Positions 11,601 through 20,916 of a stretch of DNA of 64,000 nucleotides are shown here, piece after piece. Numbering within the stretch: the stretch's first letter is position 1; every line of letters begins with the position of its first letter. This stretch comes from Aedes albopictus (Eukaryota; Arthropoda; Insecta; Diptera; Culicidae), in assembly GCF_035046485.1 (NCBI RefSeq), contig NC_085136.1, positions 161,197,963 through 161,261,962 on the forward strand, written 5' to 3'. The position numbers and the translations under genes were made by a program. Below the pieces are notes generated by a model that saw only the letters and a list, made by a program, of their open reading frames with translations, searched no databases and was not told the DNA's origin.

Positions 11601-12000
11601 GTCATAGTATAGTTAGTATGCCTGATACAGCAGTTGCTGGACTGCGGCACATTGACTGCGATACCTGCACTGTAACTTGTCAGCTGTGGCACCCCTGAAG
11701 GCCGGGAACCTTAGGCCTCTCTTTGGCTGATTGCTGTTTGTGAATTTCCTGGAACAAAACAAGGGAGGGTTTGTGTAGCCTTGTGCCGTTAGGCCTGCTT
11801 TAACGAACTTGTTAGAACGTTTTGACGCGCTTGATCTCGAGGATCATTTCGCCTGTACGAGTACGTCTATCGTTGCGTTCTTTGGCTTCAAGATCCACGA
11901 GCTTGGCGTCACTCCTTATCGCCTTCAAGGCTTCCCAGTATTTAGACTCTTCCATCTTGACGACGAAAGCGTCACCCTTTTTGCGGTGACACGGACAGCG
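11601..12000 (-). pseudogene. R1-clade ORF1 fragment
   Basis: The minus strand encodes KKGDAFVVKMEESKYWEALK, then LVDLEAKERNDRRTRTGEMI, the diagnostic RRTRTGEMILE.KR stretch of R1-clade gag proteins. It continues to about 11640 in a sequence similar to the ORF1/ORF2 junction at 8160-8370. It is fused directly to BEL sequence at about 12000. Confidence 0.65.
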
Positions 12001-12327
12001 TTCCGCTTCAATCAGCCTTGGCTGCATGAGAATACCGTTGACTGATTGTCGGCTCAGGAGCCCGTTACGTAGGTTACCTACGAACCGGATATCATACGCT
12101 GTAATCCGTACAAGCTTCCGCCAGTTGGAATATTTGGCGAAGTTGGTCACGGGTTCATAGACTGCGTGCGCATTGACTGATAGCTCCTTTATGATTCCTC
12201 GACTGAGGAGCTGACCAGATTCTTTGTTGTTGGTCACATGGCCTCGCAAATCATCTGCTCAATAGGAAGAGATCAGGGATCTTCTGCTGCTTCGTACTGT
12301 CATCAGTCACATTCAGCTTTATCGGTA
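12001..12327 (-). pseudogene. BEL/Pao pol relic (copy B), downstream part
   Basis: The minus strand encodes AHAVYEPVTNFAKYSNWRKL followed by VRITAYDIRFVGNLRNG, the connection segment between RNase H and integrase in BEL pol. It is continuous with the RNase H fragment at 16751-16960 once the L1-like insertion is removed. At about 12000 it switches to R1 gag sequence. Confidence 0.7.
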
Positions 12328-12401
12328 TTTTTTTTTTTTACTTAATAAAATTTGGTTTATTTCTAGTTGATTATGTTTAAAATTAATTACATGTTCATTA
12401 A

Positions 12402-14306
12402 TTACATTTCAACACGAAGATAGAAATCTAACTCCCCTACGTCCACTGCGTTGTCACATCTCATGACAAAGGTGACATAATTTATTAGGAGCTTGAGAAT
12501 TGTTGTCCTTTGCCTTCTGGAAGTGTTGTTCAAAACCGGTCGTACCATATCTTCGAACGTGAGTCTCCTGCGTCCACCCAGAACAGTCTCCAAGACGCTG
12601 TGTAGGTGCCTCCACGCCGCTGTAACACGCATACATTCACTAAACTTATGCTTCAGCGTTTCCACTGTCAGGTTGCAGTGCGTGCATTGATCGCTGTCCG
12701 CTCTTCTAATTGTGTGCCACAAGCTTCGGTGCTCGGTTTTTCCATTAACCAGTACATACCAGTCGCTTCGTTGTTCCGATGTTAGCTTCTTGTCAGCAAT
12801 ATTACGCCACACTTTTTTCCATTCAACAGTTGGATGACATATTTCTACCCTTGGCTGATCGGTTTGGTTTAGGTAGAAACGGTGTATGCCATCAGAGGAG
12901 GGATGTTGTTGTAGTTCAGCCGGTAATCGTGGATAAGTTTGGAGGATGAATTTCAAGCAGGGCAGGTCAGCGGGGGGAGCTTGGTTATTTACCCCAGAAA
13001 GAAAAGTATTGTAGAAAGGAATGCAGTCAAGCTCCCGAATGTGACGGTTCAGAAGCAAGGCCTTCGGTTTCAGCATGGGAAGCTGCAGTTTCAGCCCTCC
13101 TTGTTCGATGGGTCTAGCTAACTGTTGTATTGGAATACGTGCTGGTTGCCTTCTCCACAAAAAAGTCCCCATTGCACTTGTCAGCTTTGCTACATGAATG
13201 GCATATAATGGCAGAAGCGATGCTAAATACCATATCTTTGAAGTGATGAAGGTGTTCAGAAGAATCACCTTTTGATGTAGCGTAAGTGTGCGTATCGAGT
13301 GTAGTCCAATTTGCTGTCCAATATTACCTATTAAGGACTCCCAGTTCAAGGTGATCATCTGCCGAATCGAATTGGCAAAAATCACCCCTAAAATTTTGAT
13401 TTTGGTTTCCGTTCTCAACCAATCAATTCCAATTGGATTCCCGTTGATATAACCGACATCGATTGACGTCGTCTTACGCAAATTTAGAACAGCGCCTGAT
13501 GCATGTCCAAACCGCAGGAACAAGTCACGCATTTCATGAGCTTTTAGTGCCGACGTGACTACGATGCTGATATCATCGGCATAGGCTACTACCAGATCGT
13601 CGGGCCCGCACACACGTTCAAGCGATGCCAGCAACGGATGCAAATACAAAATAAACAGGTGCATTGATAGTGGATCTCCCTGACGCACAGATCGTTGAAT
13701 TGGAAATGATGCCGTCATATGCCCATTTATCAACAGGCGAGAAGTCGAGAGCGTTGAAATGCGAGTGAGCAAATCCACCAGTCGGGTGTTCACACCGAGT
13801 GCTCTCATGTTTGCGTATAGGAAAGAATGTCTCACTCTGTCGAAAGCGTGATCGAAGTCGAATCCGATCAATTTAGCTACCTGCTTTCGTGTTGTAAGTT
13901 GAGCTATGCGGTCCTTCAGGGCTAGCGTTGCCTGAAATATATTGTTGTCTCCGTTCGAACATTTTTGAGAGTAGCTGAGAATGCGATGGGATTTCATAAC
14001 GTTGTCCAATCGTGCCTTGAGTATCCGCGAGAGCAACTTATAGTCAAAGTTGAGTAACGATATTGGCCTGTATGATCCAACAGTGTTGCCAGTTCCTCTT
14101 TTCTTGACAAGCACAACGATGCCTTCGACGAATTTAGAGGGGAAATTCGATGAAAGTGCTTCGTTTAATATCAAGTTTAGTTCACGATGGATAACATCAA
14201 AAAGTCGGAGATAGAATTCCTTCGGCATTCCATCTAGCCCGGGGGATTTTTTAGACGAGCTCAATTTTATCGCAGACCAAATTTCCGCCGTCGTGATGTC
14301 GTCCAT
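12402..14306 (-). CDS. L1-like ORF2, reverse transcriptase part
   Basis: About 634 codons long. It copies element RNA into DNA at the nicked target. Visible blocks: SPGLDGMPKEFY (21-32), RPISLLNFDYKLLSRIL (80-96), catalytic motif A FDFDHAFDRV (149-158), RQGDPLS (208-214), and motif C AYADD (241-245) with both aspartates. A C-terminal zinc-finger-like segment, CTHC..LKHKFSEC, lies near 575-595. The normal GF.KGR motif before block A reads SYSQKCSNGD, so that region is altered. The frame is offset by one relative to the endonuclease part; the break lies at about 14300-14310. The first ATG is not the true start, since the protein continues from the endonuclease. Confidence 0.88.
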   Translation of the reverse strand: MDDITTAEIWSAIKLSSSKKSPGLDGMPKEFYLRLFDVIHRELNLILNEALSSNFPSKFVEGIVVLVKKRGTGNTVGSYRPISLLNFDYKLLSRILKARLDNVMKSHRILSYSQKCSNGDNNIFQATLALKDRIAQLTTRKQVAKLIGFDFDHAFDRVRHSFLYANMRALGVNTRLVDLLTRISTLSTSRLLINGHMTASFPIQRSVRQGDPLSMHLFILYLHPLLASLERVCGPDDLVVAYADDISIVVTSALKAHEMRDLFLRFGHASGAVLNLRKTTSIDVGYINGNPIGIDWLRTETKIKILGVIFANSIRQMITLNWESLIGNIGQQIGLHSIRTLTLHQKVILLNTFITSKIWYLASLLPLYAIHVAKLTSAMGTFLWRRQPARIPIQQLARPIEQGGLKLQLPMLKPKALLLNRHIRELDCIPFYNTFLSGVNNQAPPADLPCLKFILQTYPRLPAELQQHPSSDGIHRFYLNQTDQPRVEICHPTVEWKKVWRNIADKKLTSEQRSDWYVLVNGKTEHRSLWHTIRRADSDQCTHCNLTVETLKHKFSECMRVTAAWRHLHSVLETVLGGRRRLTFEDMVRPVLNNTSRRQRTTILKLLINYVTFVMRCDNAVDVGELDFYLRVEM

Positions 14307-15583
14307 GCTTCATTCACCGCGTCGTTGACAGGGATAACTGGGTCACACTGGAACTCTTCGTGTTGTTGTGGTTCCCTCTCCGGCTCCGAATACAGTTCAG
14401 CAAAATACTGGTACACGTGTTCTTTGATGTCTTGCGAGTTGTCGATGATCTCTCCTTCTTCGGTGTCGATTCGGGATATGGTCGTACGTTTCCTTCTCCT
14501 TTCGCCGAGTTGGAACACTGAGAGAGGTTCTCCGGCGATAATTCGTTCGTTAATCCGAACGAAGGCTTGGGTAAATTGTCGTTGTAAACTCAGCATTTCT
14601 CCCTTGAGGCGGTTTATAGTTGTAAGCATTGCTGGGTTTTGATAGTATGCCTCGTATGCCCGACGTAGCCGCTCGTAGAGTAATTGCTGCGCATGATGAA
14701 ATTCATCGTAGGCTTGTTTCGATTTCCAGCGAAAGAAACTGGTGATCTTCGGTTTTGCGTGCTCTAGCCACCAATCCATCCAGCTGCGGTAGTGGCGCCT
14801 TTGACGGGTCCAGAACTGCCATCGATGTTGAAAATCCTCAATGTTTTCATTCGTGAGGAGGTGCGGTCGGAGTGACCAAAACCCTCGACCGGGCGGGTGC
14901 CCTAGATCAGGTAGGCATATTCGTGAAGTCACTGCCATGTGATCAGAAAACGAACACACGTGTGTATGTATGTTTCGCAGATGACCACACAGGCTACCAC
15001 TGACATATATGCGATCCAGGCGTGATGTCGAGTTAGCGGTAATGTATGTGTGGCCGAAATCCCTGGGACGAAGTTTGACCCACACATCGTGAAGGTTCAG
15101 CTGTTGTACGCTGGTTCGGAGAGATGGGCTAGAGTTGTTTCCCGTAGCATCGCATTGGCGAAGAACAGAATTAAAATCGCCGGCGAGTATGGTATGCGCT
15201 GTTTGGTGACGAAGGTAGTAGGCCAGAGTGTTGTTGAAAAATCGCTCTCTCTGGGCTCTATAGGCAGTGCCGGACGGTGCATAGATGCAGCACAACGTTG
15301 TGTCTTGGACACGCACAGCGACCAAACGCCCATCCAAACTTTTTTCCACATTCGAAAATTGGATATGGTCCTTCAAGGCGATGGCAGTGCCTCTTCTCGC
15401 GTGGTCAACATTCGCAATGACGTTGAAGCCGGGTAGAACAAGCTGATCATTTTCTACTTCTTGGAGGAACAGAATGTCGATGTCCAGTGTTCGTATGAAC
15501 GTTCGTAGCGCATTTATTTTGGTGTTGCTCGTGATCGTGTTCACGTTTACTGTCGCAACGTTATAACTGGTGAAGAGGATGGT
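14267..15583 (-). CDS. L1-like ORF2, APE-type endonuclease part
   Basis: It encodes the AP-endonuclease-like nickase that opens the target site. Seen: VATVNVNTI (Asn of motif I), DILFLQEVEN (catalytic Glu), LAGDFNSVL (Asp/Asn) and SFSDHMAV (SDH), so all main catalytic positions are present. The frame is the same as ORF1 and starts directly after the ORF1 stop (TAA at 15586-15584). There is no in-frame ATG before or within the first part of the endonuclease, including the Glu motif, so normal AUG initiation of an intact domain is not possible from this frame. It ends by frameshift into the RT part near 14306. Confidence 0.88.
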   Translation of the reverse strand, partial: TILFTSYNVATVNVNTITSNTKINALRTFIRTLDIDILFLQEVENDQLVLPGFNVIANVDHARRGTAIALKDHIQFSNVEKSLDGRLVAVRVQDTTLCCIYAPSGTAYRAQRERFFNNTLAYYLRHQTAHTILAGDFNSVLRQCDATGNNSSPSLRTSVQQLNLHDVWVKLRPRDFGHTYITANSTSRLDRIYVSGSLCGHLRNIHTHVCSFSDHMAVTSRICLPDLGHPPGRGFWSLRPHLLTNENIEDFQHRWQFWTRQRRHYRSWMDWWLEHAKPKITSFFRWKSKQAYDEFHHAQQLLYERLRRAYEAYYQNPAMLTTINRLKGEMLSLQRQFTQAFVRINERIIAGEPLSVFQLGERRRKRTTISRIDTEEGEIIDNSQDIKEHVYQYFAELYSEPEREPQQHEEFQCDPVIPVNDAVNEAWTTSRRRKFGLR

Positions 15584-16582
15584 TTATTGGTGAGGGTCTT
15601 TGTTTTCAGAGTCGTCGGTACCATCGCACCGCATCTTCTTCCCGGCAGGACGTTTGAACGAGTGTCTGCTGGAGGTTGACGAATCTGTTTCATTACCGTC
15701 GGCTTTTTTGTGCATCGCTGATCTCCGTGTTACTCTGACCCACGGTTCGCTTTCGTGTCCCTTTTGCTGCTGCTCATCTGACTTCGTAGCATGGTTGTTG
15801 TCGTCGTTAGCTTGGTCGTTGCCCGGTGGGTGCATCGAACGGCTTGTCGTCGGATCGGCATTCTCGTTTGCCGCTTTTTGGGTAGGCTGTCTGCCTAGCT
15901 TTACCGCTAGTTGATCTGGTCTCCGCTGCGATGACGAAGGCTTTGTACGAGGGAGATTCGGGTGTTTCATAACATCGGCGTATGACGTACTGTTCGCTGC
16001 CAGTTTTTGAACCAACAGCTTTTTGTTTTGTACGCAGGAGACGCCGTTGTGTACGTACTCACTGCAATACTTACAAGTCTGCTGCTGATCATAATAGGCT
16101 AGATTGGTTCTCTCGCCGTCGATCGTGACGTATGAGGGAATGTTTATTTTTACCGTCATTCGAACAGTTCGTACACCAGTCGGTAGACCGGAGAACAGGT
16201 GGCCGTCGTCCCACAGCTCTTCCCGAATAGAATGTAATTCTCCGTAGGCGCTGAGGAATTTGACGATTTTATCGTTCGTGACATCCTCGGAGAGGTTGAA
16301 CAGCCGCACCTCGACTGCTCCATCCTCCATCAGCAGACGTAGCTTGTATGGTTTTCCATCGATTGTCATCTCGTGTTTATTGTCGTGTTCCTCGACAGTT
16401 TTCTGTGCTACTTCCAAGCTAGTCGCTTTGACGTAAGCGATTCCATTGCTTCGGCTGTACTGTATTCGTAGCACCTCTTCGCGTTTCAGCCCTAGCGTCA
16501 CACCGACAAATTGGTGGACCTCCTCAGAGGTGGGCTTTTTCGGCACATTCGCGTAATCGACGTAAATGTGTTTTCGCGGCGT
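15584..16582 (-). CDS. L1-like ORF1, nucleic-acid-binding protein
   Basis: About 332 residues from the upstream in-frame stop (TAA at 16585-16583). The readable protein begins IYVDYANVPKKPTSEEVHQF. An RRM-like segment (VEVRLFNLSEDV..KIVKFLSAYGEL) is followed by a CCHC knuckle CKYCSEYVHNGVSC and a long polar, Gln/Asn/Lys-rich tail. Such ORF1 proteins bind element RNA. No ATG opens this frame (the earliest usable codon is a GTG at 16546), so the original start was probably lost to the stop at 16585 or lies in another frame. Its stop is followed in frame by ORF2. Confidence 0.85.
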   Translation of the reverse strand, partial: TPRKHIYVDYANVPKKPTSEEVHQFVGVTLGLKREEVLRIQYSRSNGIAYVKATSLEVAQKTVEEHDNKHEMTIDGKPYKLRLLMEDGAVEVRLFNLSEDVTNDKIVKFLSAYGELHSIREELWDDGHLFSGLPTGVRTVRMTVKINIPSYVTIDGERTNLAYYDQQQTCKYCSEYVHNGVSCVQNKKLLVQKLAANSTSYADVMKHPNLPRTKPSSSQRRPDQLAVKLGRQPTQKAANENADPTTSRSMHPPGNDQANDDNNHATKSDEQQQKGHESEPWVRVTRRSAMHKKADGNETDSSTSSRHSFKRPAGKKMRCDGTDDSENKDPHQ

Positions 16583-16750
16583 TTAATCGCGGACATTTGC
16601 ACGCGATTGCGGCGATCCCGACGCGAACACCACGAAACGAATTCACTATTTCGAAATTAAGAAACTGACCACAAATTAGCCGGAGTATGGCTCCCGTAAT
16701 CGACTGCGATACACAACCGCGTCCGCTCGGCTCGGGAGTTGAGCTCTAAC

Positions 16751-16960
16751 TGGTATTCGCAGCCACTCGGACGCTGGGTGCTTCCATATTTTTTTTAATC
16801 GCTTCTATTCTGGAGCCGACGAATTGTTTGACTCTCCTGTGATCAGAACTTATACAACGGAGCACGTCTTTAGAACAAGACCAGAAAACCCGCTCACGTG
16901 TTGGAATTCTTTGAGATTTTACTATCATCTTCACTGGCTACCAATCTACAATGCTACTTG
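16751..16960 (-). pseudogene. BEL/Pao RNase H fragment (copy B)
   Basis: The minus strand encodes RERVFWSCSKDVLRCISSDH then RRVKQFVGSRI, matching the BEL RNase H pattern VFWSDSKTVL.WI.SDHRR..QFV..RI; the catalytic Asp of WSDS is Cys here. The sequence continues into 12001-12327 across the L1-like insertion. Confidence 0.7.
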
Positions 16961-17280
16961 AAGCTCCAGTTGTGACACATAGTACACCAACTCCTGCGCT
17001 GTAGTTTGTTCAATCATTTCATCCGGCCAGTCGCCTCCGGGTTTATACAGGATCTCGGGAGCTTTATACCATCTGCTTACTTTACTCTTACTTACTCCCA
17101 TTTAGTTGTTTCGTCGGCCACATTCATCCTTGACGGCACTCTTCTCCAGTCTGCAATCTCTGTTTCATCCAAGATCTCAGTTACGCGGAACGCTATGTAC
17201 TGACAATATTTCCGAGGGTGAGATCGGATACAATCTAAAACTGTTGATGAGTCGCTCCACATGACCTTGCGCCTTATCTG
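16961..17280 (-). pseudogene. BEL/Pao RNase H, downstream half (copy C)
   Basis: The minus strand encodes IRRKVMWSDSSTVLDCIRSH, QYIAFRVTEILDETEIADWR and RVPSRMNVADETTKWE. WSDS is intact. It is the direct continuation of the RNase H start at 18499-18800, split by the 1.2-kb insert at 17281. Since another BEL RNase H lies just downstream (16751-16960), two BEL copies adjoin here. Confidence 0.75.
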
Positions 17281-18493
17281 TATAAGACTCAATTATTTTG
17301 GCCCCGGGACCACTCCGTTCCTGAAGGGAACGGACACAAGCTCCCACCTGCTGGTCTTAGCCGCGGCAGGCGATTGGAGTGGGCAGTCAAGACCTCTTTT
17401 GGTCCCGGGTCTCAGGGCGTTAGGCGTGGGGAGTCTTCGGAGTGCGAGAGTCCTAAATATGAAGTAGAAATACGGTGTACAAATGATTTTATTGCGGTAA
17501 ACTTACATGCGGGGTGAGCAACGGTACCAATCAGCGGACCAGACCGCGGGGCGCGGTTGGCATCGACAGCGGCGGTCAGTGTTGGCCTTGAAGAACTGTT
17601 TTGGGTGGCCGCCGGACACGTGGCGGGCCGGAGAAGGTTGCGGAACTTGATTCTGGCGACGGACTGTCTAGGTGGCCGCCGGGCACGTGGCGGGCCGAAG
17701 ATGATTACGGTGCGTAATTCTGGCGACGTGATGGCCGCCGGATTGTCGTGGTGGCCGCCGGGTAGGTGGCGGGCCGGAGAAGGAGATCAAACTTGATTCG
17801 GGCGACGGATTGCTGGGGAGGCCGCCGGGCCCGTGGCAGGCCGAGGAAGATTACGGTGCGTGCTTCTGGCGACGGATTACCGTGATGGCCGCCGGGTATG
17901 TGGCGGGCCGGAGAAGAAATCGAGACTGGCAACGAACAGTCGCCTTGATGACGGTGATCGGCTTTTCGCAAGTTTCGACGGGCCCCAGCAGCGGACAGAG
18001 GGGATCCTGCTAGGTGACCCAGGGGCGGTCGAAAACGGTTCCTCGATGGGAACCGGTAGGGTGTCGGTGGCCCCAAGGCTCCGCTTGGCAACAGTAGTGG
18101 TCGGCCGGTAAGTTAACCACCAAAAAAATACAATCTACAGCTTGGCCACGTTAACACACCAAAAAACGAATTGTCACTTTCCGAATTCTCGACAACGTCT
18201 CTCTTCGGAGCCCCAAATTTCACTGCCACTAATCATCGGGCCGCTCGGACTCCTCGTCACCCACTCATCATCGGTCACCCAGGGAAAATCTGCGTTTTTC
18301 TATTTCCTCCTAAAGTATGGCGCTCCATTTCGCCTTCGCACTCGCTTTCGTTGCTCACCTGTCAGTAGAGCGTTATGGTTGTTTTCCCCGCCCACCGCAC
18401 GATTTGAAATCACCGTTGTCAAAATCTAATTTCACAAAGGTGTTCCCTATTGTCTCGCACTCATAAGCAAACAAAATGTTACCTGTCGGTAAC
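17281..18493 (-). mobile_element. 1.2-kb solo-LTR-like insertion
   Basis: Removing it restores the BEL reading HTLQ-IRRKV. A 5-bp direct repeat ATCTG flanks it (17276-17280 and 18494-18498). On the minus strand the ends read GTTACCGACAGG...GAGTCTTATA (or TGTTAC..ATACA if border bases are shared), as expected for an LTR. An AATAAAATC poly(A) signal lies on the minus strand at about 17490-17498. There is no ORF with a known domain. The centre is GC-rich with tandem repeats (see 17608-17942). Confidence 0.65.
17608..17942. repeat. GC-rich minisatellite, about 66-bp unit
   Basis: About five imperfect copies of a unit containing GGCCGCCGGGCACGTGGCGG followed by GCCGGAGAAG and a TTCTGGCGACGGA segment. 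It contrasts with the AT-rich surroundings. Confidence 0.8.
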
Positions 18494-18498
18494 ATCTG

Positions 18499-20403
18499 CA
18501 ACGTGTGACTTGACGAGATGGACTTCATGATTTGTGTTCCTATAACTGCCGTTTGGAGTTCTAACCTGAGGATTGACAGCAGCTTCATCGGCGCCGCCTT
18601 GGTTTTGGTAGAGACGAGACAGCAACGTACTACTCCATTATCTACGATCCGGGCTACGACGATAGGCTAAGGCAGCATAAGCTGCATTGCTTGCGTCTAC
18701 AAATACATGTAGTTGCATCGATTCGTATGCTCCCAAACTGTATCCCGGAAAGTAACATCCAGTTATTCGCACGCTATCCAGCTTCTTGAGTACCGAAATG
18801 TACTGTTTCCTTTTGGGAACTATGTCGACCGGCAGTTGTTCATCTCAACCTTTACCTGACCTCCACACATCCTGGACAATCGTTTTTTCGGTGTACCACG
18901 AACGGAGCAAATCCCAACAGATTGAACACACTCATAATAAGGCTCAACAATTGACGTTTTGACGGGACTATGAGTCCATGGAATAGGTGTCGTAGGTTCT
19001 CGCCCCACGTCAAAGAGAATACGAAGATGTCCTCCTGCGGTTGCCAAACCATTCCCAAAACGCGTTCTACATTGCTGTCTTTGTCCTTGGTGAAACTCTT
19101 GAACGCCTTCGTAGTTTGCTCTCTAATTCTCTGCAGCACCTCCGGCGACTTCGACTTCCAATCCTGCTTCTTCGTACACCGCTTTATCCTCCAGCGCCAA
19201 CTGAACCACTTCCTGGACCGTGTTGACGCTGTCCAGTTAGTCATTGTCATAATGGCTTCGGACGCTCTCGGGAACTCGACGGCATATTCTTCTGCATTCC
19301 AGCTCTTCACGTATTGTGTCGAACTCGGGGAACAAGTTGCCCCGAATATGGCGACATCTATCACGTACACCTGAATCGCCTCGGACGGGCAATCCCTCCA
19401 CAGGAACCATTGAACTGAACGGTCTTGTCGGAAAATGTGCACTTGATGCCACAATTCCTTTTTATCGCTACTTATAGTGATTTCCCATTGGCGATAGCGG
19501 CTCAAAACTGTCTGCAGCGACGTCTTCAGGTCTGGCCCTTTTAAAAGGACAGAGTTTAAAGACATACCCTGAACGCAACGGAAGAAACCAGGTACGCAAG
19601 ATCCAATTGCCTTCTGCGCGTATCCTTTGGATACATAATCGGCTATTTGTTGTCGAACATTGGTATACAAGTGAGGTGATTTGAGCAAGCGAATTTCCAG
19701 GCACATCAGCCTCCGCTCAGCCACAGGTTTGCCATTCGGAAACTCTACGTTGTCGAACTTCCACGGAAGACCAGTCTCGAATCTTCCATTTCGGTCCTTC
19801 TTGCTGTAAACTGGAGGATATGTCAAGTCCGTTGATCTGCGGATGATTCTTTAACTTGGCCTTTGGAAACTCCCACATTTTCCAGCTTTTAACGGGTAGT
19901 CCGTTCAAATATGGATACCTGGTCTCAGCTCTTCAAAGTTAACGGATTGCTGTGGATGTTCCAGGCCACCTACGGTTTGGACATTTCGCACCGAAAACTG
20001 TTACGGATACCGACCCCGAAATGGTCATTTGAAATTGCTGGGATTCGTCTTCTACACGCTAAACACCGTTGGTTTATTGCATGCACAATGGTGATGTCGG
20101 ACCTTGCACTACCAGTTGCTCGGCCAGCGATTTGTCCATCACCAACGAATCGGATCCACTATCCAAGAATGCGAATGTTTCGACCGAGTGACCGTTTGCA
20201 TGAAGCACAACAGGGATTATACGGAAGAGTACACGGTTATGATGTTGGTGCACGGAAATCAATCCAGAAACCGGAGCCTGTATTGTCGACTCTTTGATAT
20301 CCCTTGTGTAACAACCTATGATGGTTTTGTTCACATCTTCCGACTCCGCAAACGGGCGCCTTACTCTTTCTGTGCTACCTTCCTTGTCCTCCAAAGCCTG
20401 TAA
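18499..20403 (-). pseudogene. BEL/Pao protease, reverse transcriptase and RNase H start (copy C)
   Basis: In minus-strand order: protease with catalytic FAFLDSGSDSL (about 20160) preceded by VLFRIIPVVLHANG; a linker LNGLPVKSW; RT from 19826 with MCLEIRLLKSPHLY.., GMSLNSVLLKGPDLKTSLQT and later IFGATCSPS, LGMVW; then the RNase H start VFVDASNAAYAALAY and LSILRLELQTAVIG near 18560-18720. The RT catalytic aspartate block is lost among frame breaks, so the copy is dead. It ends near 20403, where an oppositely oriented BEL copy starts. Confidence 0.8.
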
Positions 20404-20479
20404 CGATTTGTATCAGAAAAAGATGCTGGCAGCAAAACTCACAGCATCATTAGAGAAGATGAGATCGGGAGTTACGAGC

Positions 20480-20916
20480 GTTACGCTGTGGCTCTTCTAG
20501 CACGGACTAAAACCGACCAAAAATTCGCGAGCTGTTTGTTTGTTTGTTTTGCAAATTTCCTTTTAAAATGCATCCTCATCAGCATCAGGGACGGAATGGT
20601 TCAATTGTTGGGAGATTCTTTCGCGGTAGCACAACGCCGATTCTGGGCAATAGAGCGGAAATTTGCGGCAAACCACGAGTTTAAGAGCGAATACGTGAAG
20701 TTCATAGAGGAGTACGCAGCACTTGGCCATATGGAGTTGAGTCCTCGCGTCGAAATTCCCCAGTTTGTACTGCCACACCATGCCATCTTCCGCCTCGATA
20801 GCTCCACTACGAAGACCCGCGTTGTCTTTGACGTCACCTGCAAGAGCAGTTCCCAGTTGTCGTTGAATGATGTGCTACTCGTTGGTCCGATCGTGCAACC
20901 TCCTCTTCTACGAAAA
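20480..20916 (+). pseudogene. BEL/Pao RT amino-terminal part (copy D)
   Basis: It encodes RRFWAIERKFAANHEFKSEY, VKFIEEYAALGHMEL, then FVLPHHAIFR, TTKTRVVFDVTCKSSS and LSLNDVLLVGPIVQ, the standard start of BEL RT. The gag, protease and 5' LTR are absent; upstream is the minus-strand copy C. It is interrupted at about 20916 and resumes at 22234. Confidence 0.85.

Larger units (their letters stand above)
12328..16750 (-). mobile_element. Nearly full-length L1-like non-LTR retrotransposon
   Basis: About 4.4 kb: 5' leader (about 16583-16750), ORF1, ORF2 with APE endonuclease and RT, a short AT-rich 3' UTR, and a 12-base poly(A) tail (T run 12328-12339). GGTATT occurs next to the tail and again at 16752-16757, a possible short TSD. 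It is inserted in a minus-strand BEL relic. The RT block pattern (SPGLDGMPKEFY, RPISLLNFDYK, FDFDHAFDRV, YADD) places it in the L1/Tx1 group. One frameshift breaks ORF2, so this copy is probably inactive. Confidence 0.88.

Noticed and set aside
15600..15914. Plus-strand frames opposite the L1-like ORFs (15600-15914, 15050-15436)
   Set aside because: They are shadows of ORF1 and ORF2 on the other strand with no motif.
17557..18111. Several overlapping Gly/Arg-rich frames
   Set aside because: They are products of the GC-rich minisatellite read in different frames on both strands.
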